Shown piece by piece: positions 15,835 to 23,607 of a stretch of 31,718 nucleotides of DNA. The notes under the pieces were generated by a model. That model had not been told where the DNA came from, ran no database searches, and was given only the letters and a program-made list of their open reading frames with translations. Made by a program: the position numbers and the translations under genes. Source of the DNA: CAINEC01 sp046303115 (lineage in GTDB: Bacteria; Bacteroidota; Bacteroidia; AKYH767-A; OLB10); contig JBKCGZ010000077.1 in the NCBI GenBank assembly GCA_046303115.1, positions 1 through 31,718 of the forward strand. The letters are read 5' to 3'. Each line of letters begins with the position of its first letter. The first letter of the stretch is position 1.

Positions 15835-17208
15835 TTACGAAAGATGATTTAAAAGTTTTTTGATTTCTTCATTCGCAAAAGCTAATTCTCCATTCTTATT
15901 TTGAATTCCCATTTTCTCTAACCACCTTTCAAACTCAGGAGCAACTTTCTTATTAAATACTTTTCGCAGATAGGCAGCATCGTTATACGATGTACTCTGA
16001 TATTGTAACATAATATCATCCGACCCAGGAACCGCCATCATAAAATTACAATTTGCAGCAGCAAGTAAAGTGCTTAAATTATCCATGTCATCTTGATCAC
16101 AATCAGCGTGATTAGTATAACAAACATCAACTCCCATTGGTAATCCTAATAACTTCCCACAGAAATGGTCTTCTAATCCTGCACGGATAATTTGCTTTCC
16201 ATTAAATAAATATTCTGGTCCGATGAATCCAACAACTGAGTTCACTAAAAACGGATTGAACTTTCTTGCAACTGCGTAAGCACGTGCTTCACATGTTTGT
16301 TGATCAATCATTGCATGAGCATTGGCAGATAATGCAGTACCTTGTCCTGTTTCAAAATAAAATACTTGATTAGAATTCGGATTGCGTTTTAATGCTAATA
16401 TAGCTTCTTGTGCTTCCGCTAAATCATTTAAATAAACACCAAACGATTCATTTGCTTTTTGTGTTCCTGCAATTGACTGAAATAATAAATCTACTGGCGC
16501 ACGATTAGCAATACTTTTTGTTAAACTGTAATGTGATAACACGCATGATTGCATTGGTATTTCAAATTTCAATCGCAACTCTTCTAACATTGAAAGAATG
16601 GATATTGCAATTTCTTCACTATCACTTACTGGATTAATTCCAATTACTGCATCGCCACATCCATATAAAAGTCCATCTAAAATAGAAGCCATGATACCCT
16701 TGTTATCATCATTTGGATGATTAGGTTGTAAGCGAGTGGAGAATCTTCCTTTTAATCCAACAGTAGTTCTAAACTTAGAAACAACTTCAATTTTTTGTGC
16801 GACTAAAATTAAGTCTTGCAACGACATTATTTTACTTACCGCTGCAGCCATCTCAGGAGTGATACCGTTATTGGTCTGAAGGATTATTTCATTCGTTACT
16901 TCCGTGGATAAAAGCCAGTCACGAAAACCTCCAACAGTTAAATGCGATATTGTTGCAAATGCTTCTTTATCGTGTGTGTCGATTATTAATCGAGTGATAT
17001 CATCTTTGTCGTAATCGATAACAACTTCATTCTGGAAATTCTTTAAGGGAACATTCGATAAAGCTATTTGAGCAGCGATTCTTTCCTCGTAACTCGATGC
17101 ACATAAGCCTGCTAATACATCACCACTTCTTAACGGAGATGCTTTAGCTAATAAATCTCTTAAAGATTCAAAGCAATAACTATGATTACTTATTTGCGTC
17201 TTGTACAT
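15835..17208 (-). CDS. eutB: Ethanolamine ammonia-lyase large subunit
   Basis: Large, catalytic subunit (457 residues, TIM barrel) of ethanolamine ammonia-lyase. Active-site residues are present one position from E. coli numbering: R159 and Q161 in RLQPNHP, N192 in GINPV, E286 in YFETGQG and D361 in GVDVCYTNH. GPEYLFNGKQIIRAGLEDHFCGK (330-352 region) is also characteristic. The length is normal. The ATG at 17208 lies 23 bases inside the 3' end of the permease gene, indicating coupled expression, and eutC follows directly. The enzyme needs adenosylcobalamin; the EutA reactivase that restores inactivated enzyme in enterobacteria is not encoded in this window. Confidence 0.97.
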   Translation of the reverse strand: MYKTQISNHSYCFESLRDLLAKASPLRSGDVLAGLCASSYEERIAAQIALSNVPLKNFQNEVVIDYDKDDITRLIIDTHDKEAFATISHLTVGGFRDWLLSTEVTNEIILQTNNGITPEMAAAVSKIMSLQDLILVAQKIEVVSKFRTTVGLKGRFSTRLQPNHPNDDNKGIMASILDGLLYGCGDAVIGINPVSDSEEIAISILSMLEELRLKFEIPMQSCVLSHYSLTKSIANRAPVDLLFQSIAGTQKANESFGVYLNDLAEAQEAILALKRNPNSNQVFYFETGQGTALSANAHAMIDQQTCEARAYAVARKFNPFLVNSVVGFIGPEYLFNGKQIIRAGLEDHFCGKLLGLPMGVDVCYTNHADCDQDDMDNLSTLLAAANCNFMMAVPGSDDIMLQYQSTSYNDAAYLRKVFNKKVAPEFERWLEKMGIQNKNGELAFANEEIKKLLNHLS

Positions 17209-18499
17209 TTGATTTGCTTCGCTGATTCAATTCATATGCTAAAATAGTAACGAATCCGCCTAAAAAGAAAATACATCCAAGCTTAACATTAAAATAAAAC
17301 ATGGCCACCATACATAACAAACTAAGCACTAAAGCAATCATTGGTAAAATAGGGTAGTAAGGGACTTTGAATGGACGTACAAGTGCTGGATTGTTTTTTC
17401 TTAATGTAAATAACGAAAACATACTCACGATATACATACTCGTAGCACCCATTGCTGATAAAATAATTAAGTCATTTGTCTTGCCAGAAAAAATACTGAT
17501 GATTCCAATTCCTAATCCTACTAATAACGCCTTATGCGGTGTTTTGTAACGGATATGAATATGTGCTAATGATGGAGTAAGGATCCCTGCTCTTGATAAC
17601 GCAAATAATTGTCGCGAATAACTCGTGATGATACTATTGAATGAAGCAATCAATCCAAAGATTCCAACACCTGCTATAATGGTTGTAAGCGTATTTCCTT
17701 TGCCTAATAGGATACCAATCGTTTCTGGAAGTGGATAATCAATGGCTGTTAATTGTTGCCAAGGTACTGCTGCGCAAGTGAAGAACATCACACCAATAGC
17801 GAGAATACAAAGTGTGATAATACCAGTGATATATCCGATAGGTAAACTCTTCTTAGGGTCTTTCACTTCTTCAGATACCATAGCAACTCCTTCAATCGCG
17901 AGATATAACCAAATTGCAAATGGTATGGCTGAGAATACATCTTTGAAAGTAGTAGTAGTGTTTATTAATTCAATATTGCTAGCTTCGTAATGTGTGGAAG
18001 TTATTCCTATGTAGATTAATAATTCTGCAATTGCTAATATGGTAACGATAAGTGTAAATGCAGCGCTTTCTTTGATGCCTATAAAATTGATAATCGTAAA
18101 AAGTAAATAAGCTACAATAGCAACAATAGTCGTATCAAGCATCGGATGTAAAAAATGAACATAACTTCCCAATGCAATCGCGATAGCTGGTGTAGCTAAA
18201 ACAAACTCTACTACTGTTGCATAACCAGTAAATACTGCGACTCTTCTTCCAAAAGCTTTATCTGCAAATGTGAAAGGCCCTCCTGCATCTGGTATTGCCG
18301 TTGTGAGTTCTGTGAAGCTAAATACAAAGCATAAATAAAAAATAGTAACGAGTAGGGTTGCAATGAACATTCCCATCGGACCACCACTCGTCCAACCATA
18401 ATTCCATCCGAAATATTCACCTGATATTACTAATCCAACTGCTAAGGCCCAGATATGAATGCCTCGAAGCGATTTTTTTAACGTCGTTGTTTCTGACAT
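17186..18499 (-). CDS. eat: Ethanolamine permease (APC superfamily)
   Basis: A 437-residue inner-membrane amino acid/polyamine/organocation permease with about 12 helices. The N-terminus (LRGIHIWALAVGLVISGEYF, GWNYGWTSGGP) and the FTELTTAIPDAGGPFTFADKAFG loop match the ethanolamine-permease subfamily, and the tight linkage to eutB and eutC supports that substrate. It is unrelated to enterobacterial EutH. A TTG six bases upstream would add two residues, but that TTG is part of the predicted -7 element, so the ATG at 18499 is chosen. It is the first gene of the eat-eutB-eutC unit and overlaps eutB by 23 bases. Confidence 0.93.
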   Translation of the reverse strand: MSETTTLKKSLRGIHIWALAVGLVISGEYFGWNYGWTSGGPMGMFIATLLVTIFYLCFVFSFTELTTAIPDAGGPFTFADKAFGRRVAVFTGYATVVEFVLATPAIAIALGSYVHFLHPMLDTTIVAIVAYLLFTIINFIGIKESAAFTLIVTILAIAELLIYIGITSTHYEASNIELINTTTTFKDVFSAIPFAIWLYLAIEGVAMVSEEVKDPKKSLPIGYITGIITLCILAIGVMFFTCAAVPWQQLTAIDYPLPETIGILLGKGNTLTTIIAGVGIFGLIASFNSIITSYSRQLFALSRAGILTPSLAHIHIRYKTPHKALLVGLGIGIISIFSGKTNDLIILSAMGATSMYIVSMFSLFTLRKNNPALVRPFKVPYYPILPMIALVLSLLCMVAMFYFNVKLGCIFFLGGFVTILAYELNQRSKSNVQDANK

Positions 18500-18502
18500 C
18501 CT

Positions 18503-18531
18503 CAAATCTAATCAAATAATCTGCATGTCAA
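18503..18531 (-). promoter_or_regulatory. Predicted promoter of eat-eutB-eutC
   Basis: On the minus strand, TTG (18531-18529), an 18-base spacer and TAGATTTG (18510-18503) match the Bacteroidota consensus. The chosen ATG is only 3 bases after the -7 element, so the transcript may be leaderless. Confidence 0.5.
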
Positions 18532-18587
18532 TTCGAATTGATACAGATAAAAAGCATGTTTAGTAGTAAATGGTTGACCAGATTTTA

Positions 18588-19433
18588 TTAATTCAATGCT
18601 GCCGCAGTTATTAATAAAATAGCCCCGATGATTTGAATATTGCTAATGTCTTCTTTTTGAAAAAATCTGGAAACAATAACTGTAGTAGCAGGTTGTACAG
18701 CACTGATCAGGGAGAAGTACATCATATTGCTATTTGCGATAGCTAGGTTGCTACCCATAATTCCTCCTATAGTTAGTAAAGCTATTATCAAAATTCCTTT
18801 TATTGGAGTGCTAGTATACTCAAGACTTGTGCTTTTTCTTTGAGCAAAAACTAATGCTAATGAAATTATCAGGACAACCATTTCTTGAAATAAAGCAAAT
18901 AAACTCGGATGCGTTACCGTAATTTCTGATTTAAAACCTCTACTCGCAATTGCCCAGCAAAGTCCAGCTCCCATCGCTAACGATGTTCCTTTGTTCGGTT
19001 TAATCTTCTTAAACAATTCACTATCGATTAATAATAGTCCTGCAATCGACAATATAGAAATTGATAATATATTGCTTGGGAATGGAGTGTGATCAATAAA
19101 ATAGGACATCATAACTCCGAATAAAGAACCCCATAACACAACTGCTGCTGAAATCCCACTAGCTTGTAATCGAATTGAAGCAATATATAAATAGAGTCCA
19201 ATCAAGCTAATTACAATCCATGGGGCAGCACTTAAAAAAGTTGATATATAATCTATTGGATTTAATAAGTAGTTGGAGTCTATGTACCAGCAAATTAACA
19301 AGAGTAGCGGGACAGTTATTAAGCTTCTGTATAAGAGTAATTGCGAATCGCTAAAAGATTTTTGCAAATTTCTCCATAAGCAATTGCTTACGCCAAAGCA
19401 AATCATACCGAAAAACAAATAAAGGAAAGTCAT
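18588..19433 (-). CDS. EamA/DMT-family permease
   Basis: A 281-residue, ten-helix drug/metabolite transporter superfamily protein made of two EamA repeats (about residues 1-137 and 145-281). Features include the N-terminal FLYLFFGMICFGVSNCLWRN, the mid-protein junction after LLIDSELFKKIKPNKG, and the second-repeat end SLISAVQPATTVIVSRFFQKE followed by IIGAILLITAA, typical of the family. Substrate is unknown; metabolite, amino-acid or nucleobase export or import are all seen in the family. It lies 88 bases upstream of eat on the same strand, but eat has its own promoter, so any link to ethanolamine use is weak. It has its own -7 element. Confidence 0.88.
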   Translation of the reverse strand: MTFLYLFFGMICFGVSNCLWRNLQKSFSDSQLLLYRSLITVPLLLLICWYIDSNYLLNPIDYISTFLSAAPWIVISLIGLYLYIASIRLQASGISAAVVLWGSLFGVMMSYFIDHTPFPSNILSISILSIAGLLLIDSELFKKIKPNKGTSLAMGAGLCWAIASRGFKSEITVTHPSLFALFQEMVVLIISLALVFAQRKSTSLEYTSTPIKGILIIALLTIGGIMGSNLAIANSNMMYFSLISAVQPATTVIVSRFFQKEDISNIQIIGAILLITAAALN

Positions 19434-19448
19434 TGTGCTTTAGTTGCA

Positions 19449-19456
19449 CAAATATA
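19449..19456 (-). promoter_or_regulatory. Predicted -7 element of the EamA permease gene
   Basis: TATATTTG on the minus strand, 15 bases before the ATG, is an exact TAnnTTTG match in the 46-base gap after purB. No TTG is found at the -33 distance. Confidence 0.4.
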
Positions 19457-19479
19457 GTATTTGTTCTTAATTAAGTATA

Positions 19480-20832
19480 TTAATAATGGTATTTTATCCC
19501 AATATAATTATGAGGGGTTATCTTTGAAAGTTCCTCTTTAATCTCCGCACTTATTTCAAGTGTATGGATAAAATCTTTGATAGTATCTTGATTAATTTTT
19601 CCTCCCGTTCGTGTCAAAGCTTTTAAAGCTTCATACGGATTAGGATATCCTTCTCGACGTAAAATTGTCTGAATAGCCTCAGCAACAACCGCCCAATTGT
19701 TTTCTAGGTCATTATGAATTACGGTCTCATTAACGCTAATCTTATTTAACCCTTTGCTTAATGAGGCTAAAGCAATCGAGATATGCGCAAATGGCACTCC
19801 TATATTTCTAAGCACTGTCGAATCTGTTAAATCGCGTTGTAATCTTGATACAGGTAACTTAGCTGATAAATGCTCTAGCATCGCATTTGATAATCCTAAA
19901 TTCCCCTCAGCATTTTCAAAGTCTATCGGATTAACTTTATGAGGCATTGCCGATGACCCGACTTCGTTTGCTACAACTTTTTGTGTGAAGTAGTTCATAG
20001 AAATGTATGTCCAGATATCTCTACTTAAATCAATCAAGATAGTATTAATACGTTTCATAGCATCAAATAATGCAGCCATGTTATCATAAGATTCAATTTG
20101 CGTAGTATAAGGTGAACGCTTCAATCCTAAAGTTAATACAAACTTATTAGCAAAATTCTCCCAATCAATTTGCGGATAGGCCACAACGTGAGCATTGAAA
20201 TTTCCCGTTGCTCCTCCAAATTTCGCAGTGTTAGGGATTTCCTGAAGTTGTATTAATTGTTGCTCAATACGATGTTTGAAAATATAAACTTCCTTTCCTA
20301 ATTGAGTAGGAGAGGCAGGTTGTCCGTGAGTACGAGCAAGCATAGGAATATTTTTCCACGCATTACTTAGCTCATGTAATTTCTCTAATAACTGATTTAG
20401 TTCTTTGTAGTAAACATTTTGCAATGCTTCTTGAACTGATAATGGTATAGATGTATTATTGATATCCTGACTCGTTAATCCAAAATGAATAAATTCTTTG
20501 TATTCGCTTAAATTCAGTTTGTCAAATTCTTCTTTTAAAAAATACTCAACAGCTTTTACATCGTGATTCGTTGTACGCTCAATGGTCTTGATTCGTATTG
20601 CATCATCACTTGTAAACTGCTCGTACAACTTTCTTAATCCAGCGTAGCTGTCGCGCGAAACATTTTTTAATTGTGGTAAAGGGATTTCGCATAATGCAAT
20701 GAAATACTCAACCTCAACTTTTACTCGATATTTGATTAATGCTTCTTCCGAAAAATAATTCGTTAATGGTTCGCATACTTTAAAATAACGACCATCAACT
20801 GGAGATATAGCATTTAATGAATTTAATTCCAT
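19480..20832 (-). CDS. purB: Adenylosuccinate lyase
   Basis: A 450-residue fumarase/aspartase-superfamily enzyme that catalyses two steps of purine synthesis: SAICAR to AICAR and adenylosuccinate to AMP, each releasing fumarate. The E. coli PurB-like subtype is indicated by the N-terminus ELNSLNAISPVDGRY. Active-site elements are TSQDINNT (120-127), RTHGQPASPT (167-176, H169 as general acid) and the signature GSSAMPHKVNP (292-302, catalytic serine in the mobile loop). Length is normal. It begins 21 bases after fabD and is the last gene of the pterin-synthase, folE, fabD, purB run. Confidence 0.97.
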   Translation of the reverse strand: MELNSLNAISPVDGRYFKVCEPLTNYFSEEALIKYRVKVEVEYFIALCEIPLPQLKNVSRDSYAGLRKLYEQFTSDDAIRIKTIERTTNHDVKAVEYFLKEEFDKLNLSEYKEFIHFGLTSQDINNTSIPLSVQEALQNVYYKELNQLLEKLHELSNAWKNIPMLARTHGQPASPTQLGKEVYIFKHRIEQQLIQLQEIPNTAKFGGATGNFNAHVVAYPQIDWENFANKFVLTLGLKRSPYTTQIESYDNMAALFDAMKRINTILIDLSRDIWTYISMNYFTQKVVANEVGSSAMPHKVNPIDFENAEGNLGLSNAMLEHLSAKLPVSRLQRDLTDSTVLRNIGVPFAHISIALASLSKGLNKISVNETVIHNDLENNWAVVAEAIQTILRREGYPNPYEALKALTRTGGKINQDTIKDFIHTLEISAEIKEELSKITPHNYIGIKYHY

Positions 20833-20853
20833 GACTTCAATTTAAGCTATTTG

Positions 20854-21729
20854 TTAAGCAGATAATACTTCTGCTTCTTTATGTATTTTTTTGACAAGTC
20901 CTTGTAAAACTTTTCCTGGACCAACTTCTACAAACGTGGTTGCACCATCTGATACCATATTTTGTACTGACTGTGTCCAACGTACAGGAGCTGTTAACTG
21001 AGCTATTAGATTTTTCTTGATTTCATCCGAATTGCGGTGAGGCATAGCCGTTACATTCTGATAAATTGCACAGCTTGGCTCGTTGAATGTCGTAGCTTCA
21101 ATTGCAGCAGCAAGTCTTTCACGAGCTGGTTCCATTAGCGGACTATGAAACGCTCCTCCAACAGGAAGTAATAAAGCTCTTTTAGCACCCGCAGCAGTCA
21201 TTTTTTCGCAAGCTTCTTTTACTCCTTCAATCGATCCTGAAATAACTAATTGACCTGGGCAGTTATAATTAGCAGCAACAACAACTTTGTCAATACTCTC
21301 ACAAATCTCTTCTACTTTCGAATCATCTAGTGCTAATACAGCAGCCATTGTCCCTGGTACCGCTTCACATGCAGCTTGCATAGCGTTTGCACGTTCTATT
21401 ACTAAACGTAAACCATCTTCAAACGAAAGTGTACCATTAGCCGTTAAAGCCGAAAATTCTCCCAGTGAATGTCCAGCAACCATATCAGGTTGGAAACTAT
21501 CTCCTAATGTTATTGCAAGTATCACAGAGTGAATAAAGATCGCGGGCTGTGTAACATTAGTTTGCTTTAAATCTTCATCGGTTCCGTTAAACATTATATC
21601 AGAAATGCGAAATCCAATAATTTCATTCGCCTTTTCAAATAGTTCTTTTGCTAATGGAGAGTTTTCATATAACTCTTTTCCCATTCCTACAAATTGAGAC
21701 CCTTGTCCCGGAAAGATATATGCTTTCAT
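20854..21729 (-). CDS. fabD: Malonyl-CoA:acyl carrier protein transacylase
   Basis: A 291-residue FabD that loads malonyl groups onto acyl carrier protein for fatty-acid synthesis. The N-terminal FPGQGSQFVGMG (6-17), the nucleophile motif GHSLGE (S88) and the catalytic histidine in GGAFHSPLM (H195) are all present, with QPAIF and NYNCPGQLVISG typical of the family. Length is slightly under E. coli FabD (309). It starts 4 bases after the folE stop and is followed 21 bases later by purB, so it appears to sit inside a mixed pterin, fatty-acid and purine operon rather than next to fabH, fabF or acpP. Confidence 0.96.
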   Translation of the reverse strand: MKAYIFPGQGSQFVGMGKELYENSPLAKELFEKANEIIGFRISDIMFNGTDEDLKQTNVTQPAIFIHSVILAITLGDSFQPDMVAGHSLGEFSALTANGTLSFEDGLRLVIERANAMQAACEAVPGTMAAVLALDDSKVEEICESIDKVVVAANYNCPGQLVISGSIEGVKEACEKMTAAGAKRALLLPVGGAFHSPLMEPARERLAAAIEATTFNEPSCAIYQNVTAMPHRNSDEIKKNLIAQLTAPVRWTQSVQNMVSDGATTFVEVGPGKVLQGLVKKIHKEAEVLSA

Positions 21730-21733
21730 GTTT

Positions 21734-22354
21734 TTAAATATGTCGTTGATTAGAAATTAAACTAATAAATTCTTTTCGTGTTCTGTCGTTTTCAAATTCG
21801 CCTGTAAATGCAGAAGTAGTCGTTATCGAATTTTGTTTTTGCACGCCGCGCATCTGCATGCATAAGTGTTGCGCTTCTATTACCACTGCAACACCTAATG
21901 GATTAAGTGTATTCTGAATGCAATCTCTTATTTCTGTAGTTAAGCGTTCTTGTACTTGCAGTCTTCTCGAAAATGCATCTACAATTCTTGGAATCTTACT
22001 TAATCCAACAATATAATGGTTCGGAATGTAAGCCACATGCGCCTTCCCAAAGAATGGAAGCATGTGATGCTCACACATCGAATACACTTCAATGTCTTTT
22101 ACGATAACCATCTGTTTATACTCTTCCTTGAACTTAGCAGAGTTTAAAATAGCAACAGGATCTAAATCGTAACCATGCGTTAAAAATTGTAACGACTTTG
22201 CAACGCGTTCTGGAGTTTTTAAAAGTCCTTCCCGCTCCGGATTTTCACCAAGCTCAATAAGGATATTTTTATAATAACCAGCGATTGAATCAATCTTATC
22301 CGGATTATAAATATCCTTCTTCGTATATCCGTAATCGTTATTTGAGTTTTCCAT
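21734..22354 (-). CDS. folE: GTP cyclohydrolase I
   Basis: A 206-residue enzyme that converts GTP to 7,8-dihydroneopterin triphosphate, the entry point for folate, tetrahydrobiopterin and queuosine. The zinc ligands are C94 and H97 in SMCEHHMLPF and C165 in HLCMQMRGVQ. LLKTPERVA (44-52) and GLSKIPRIVDAFSRRLQVQERLT (about 117-139) are also characteristic. A TTG at 22375 would add seven residues and overlap the upstream gene; the ATG at 22354 leaves a 7-base gap and is preferred. It sits between the 6-pyruvoyl-tetrahydropterin synthase-like gene, whose substrate it makes, and fabD. Confidence 0.97.
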   Translation of the reverse strand: MENSNNDYGYTKKDIYNPDKIDSIAGYYKNILIELGENPEREGLLKTPERVAKSLQFLTHGYDLDPVAILNSAKFKEEYKQMVIVKDIEVYSMCEHHMLPFFGKAHVAYIPNHYIVGLSKIPRIVDAFSRRLQVQERLTTEIRDCIQNTLNPLGVAVVIEAQHLCMQMRGVQKQNSITTTSAFTGEFENDRTRKEFISLISNQRHI

Positions 22355-22361
22355 TTGATTT

Positions 22362-22778
22362 TTATTTACCGCCAAAATATTCTACGAAATTGTTTTCTGT
22401 TTCGTAAAGTTTGACGCAATGTAAGTAACATCCTTTTGCATTGATTTCAGCTTCTAATTGTTCCCAAATTGCAATAGTTAAAATTTCTGTAGAAGCCATT
22501 TTATCTTTCATAAAATCAACATCCATATTGATGTTCTTATGATCTAATTTATCAATTACTCTTTCTTTGATGAGCTTACTTAAAAATTTTAAGTCAATGA
22601 CAAATCCTGTATCAGCTGCAGGCTCCCCCTTTACTGTTACAAATACTTCGTAGTTGTGCCCGTGCCAATTAGGATTAGCACATTTTCCAAACACCTCGGC
22701 ATTTTTCTCTTCCGTCCAATCAGCGCGGTGAAGTTTATGGGCTGCGTTAAAGTGCTCTTTTCTTGTTATGTAAATCAT
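22362..22778 (-). CDS. queD: 6-pyruvoyl-tetrahydropterin synthase / QueD-family protein
   Basis: A 138-residue member of the COG0720 family acting on dihydroneopterin triphosphate, the FolE product. Zinc histidines are H14, H39 and H41; the catalytic cysteine C33 lies in KCANPNWHGHNY; D79-H80 (LDHKN) and E126/E128 complete the site. The spacing C-x5-HGH is the pattern of mammalian 6-pyruvoyl-tetrahydropterin synthase, whereas E. coli QueD has C-x3-HGH. The product could therefore be 6-pyruvoyl-tetrahydropterin (biopterin-type) rather than 6-carboxy-tetrahydropterin (queuosine); the gene symbol is provisional. A TTG at 22808 gives ten extra residues, but the ATG at 22778 matches the family start. 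First gene of the folE-fabD-purB run. Confidence 0.9.
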   Translation of the reverse strand: MIYITRKEHFNAAHKLHRADWTEEKNAEVFGKCANPNWHGHNYEVFVTVKGEPAADTGFVIDLKFLSKLIKERVIDKLDHKNINMDVDFMKDKMASTEILTIAIWEQLEAEINAKGCYLHCVKLYETENNFVEYFGGK

Positions 22779-22815
22779 ATATTTGGGTTTAGTACCCTCC
22801 TTGAACAAGGATGCA

Positions 22816-22823
22816 CAAAATTA
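22816..22823 (-). promoter_or_regulatory. Possible -7 element of the pterin-synthase/folE/fabD/purB operon
   Basis: TAATTTTG on the minus strand matches TAnnTTTG, 37 bases before the chosen ATG. No -33 TTG is seen at the right distance. Confidence 0.35.
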
Positions 22824-22859
22824 GTTTATTTTAGAGTAAATCATTGTAAACTATTGTTA

Positions 22860-22867
22860 TAAATTTG
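22860..22867 (+). promoter_or_regulatory. Possible mqnB -7 element
   Basis: TAAATTTG matches TAnnTTTG and ends only 4 bases before the mqnB ATG, which would make the transcript leaderless or nearly so. It faces the minus-strand -7 of the pterin operon in the same 93-base gap. The -33 is not clear. Confidence 0.35.
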
Positions 22868-22871
22868 CCTC

Positions 22872-23528
22872 ATGTCGACCAAGAACTTGCTAGTTGCTGC
22901 TACCTCTGCCGAAATAAACGGTATTTGTGGTCATATTGAGCCTTATGCAGTTACAACTATAAATAATAATTGGGATGTTATTGTAACAGGCGTCGGGATG
23001 GTAGCTACAGTATTCCATCTTACCAATGCCCTGCATAAAAACACCTATTCTCAAATCATAAATGTTGGATTGGCAGGTGCAATTAACAGGGATTTATCAC
23101 TTGGTCATGTTGTTAATGTGGTTTCAGATGAATTTGCTTTTTGGGGTTCAGAAAATAGGGGAGCGTTTTTATCAGTCTTCGACTTGAATCTCCAAAGTGA
23201 AAATGAGAAGCCTTTTCAGAATAAAATTATTACTCCAGAACAGACTAATTTCAGTTTAGATCTTATTCAAAAGGTTAATGGTTTAACAGTTCAAACGGTA
23301 ACTGGCTCAGCTACATCTTTCGATCTTCTTCTTAAAACGTATAAAGCTGATGTTGAATCGATGGAAGGCGCAGCAGTTTTTTATGTAGCGAATCAGTTTG
23401 ATATTCCTGCCGTCCAGATTCGAGCAATTAGCAACTATGTTGAGCCTCGTAATCGTGATAATTGGAAAATTGAAGAGGCTTTGGATGCGTTAAATCATGC
23501 AGTTTTACCTCTAATAGATAAATGTTAA
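22872..23528 (+). CDS. mqnB: Futalosine hydrolase
   Basis: A 218-residue nucleoside phosphorylase-superfamily protein that cleaves futalosine to dehypoxanthine futalosine and hypoxanthine in the alternative (futalosine) menaquinone pathway. The fold is marked by VGLAGA (65-70), the ribose/base-site ESMEGAA (162-168) and especially SNYVEPRNRDNW (187-198), which is characteristic of MqnB rather than MTA/SAH nucleosidase. Length is typical. It implies menaquinone made through MqnA-D in this organism. It is divergent from the pterin operon across a 93-base gap, and the VWA gene follows on the same strand after 79 bases. Confidence 0.92.
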   Translation: MSTKNLLVAATSAEINGICGHIEPYAVTTINNNWDVIVTGVGMVATVFHLTNALHKNTYSQIINVGLAGAINRDLSLGHVVNVVSDEFAFWGSENRGAFLSVFDLNLQSENEKPFQNKIITPEQTNFSLDLIQKVNGLTVQTVTGSATSFDLLLKTYKADVESMEGAAVFYVANQFDIPAVQIRAISNYVEPRNRDNWKIEEALDALNHAVLPLIDKC

Positions 23529-23590
23529 TATCTGTTGTTTTGCTGTTGAAAGCATTTTTTAATATTCCATTTTATTCAGGATAGGAAAGG

Positions 23591-23598
23591 TATTTTTG
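23591..23598 (+). promoter_or_regulatory. Predicted -7 element of the VWA protein gene
   Basis: TATTTTTG matches TAnnTTTG, 9 bases before the ATG at 23608. It includes the alternative TTG codon, which argues against that codon being the start. No clear -33. Confidence 0.35.
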
Positions 23599-23607
23599 AT
23601 TGTTCAA

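Noticed and set aside
22362..22808. Longer TTG start for the pterin synthase
   Set aside because: Ten extra residues without family support; the ATG at 22778 matches the usual family N-terminus and leaves a -7 element upstream.
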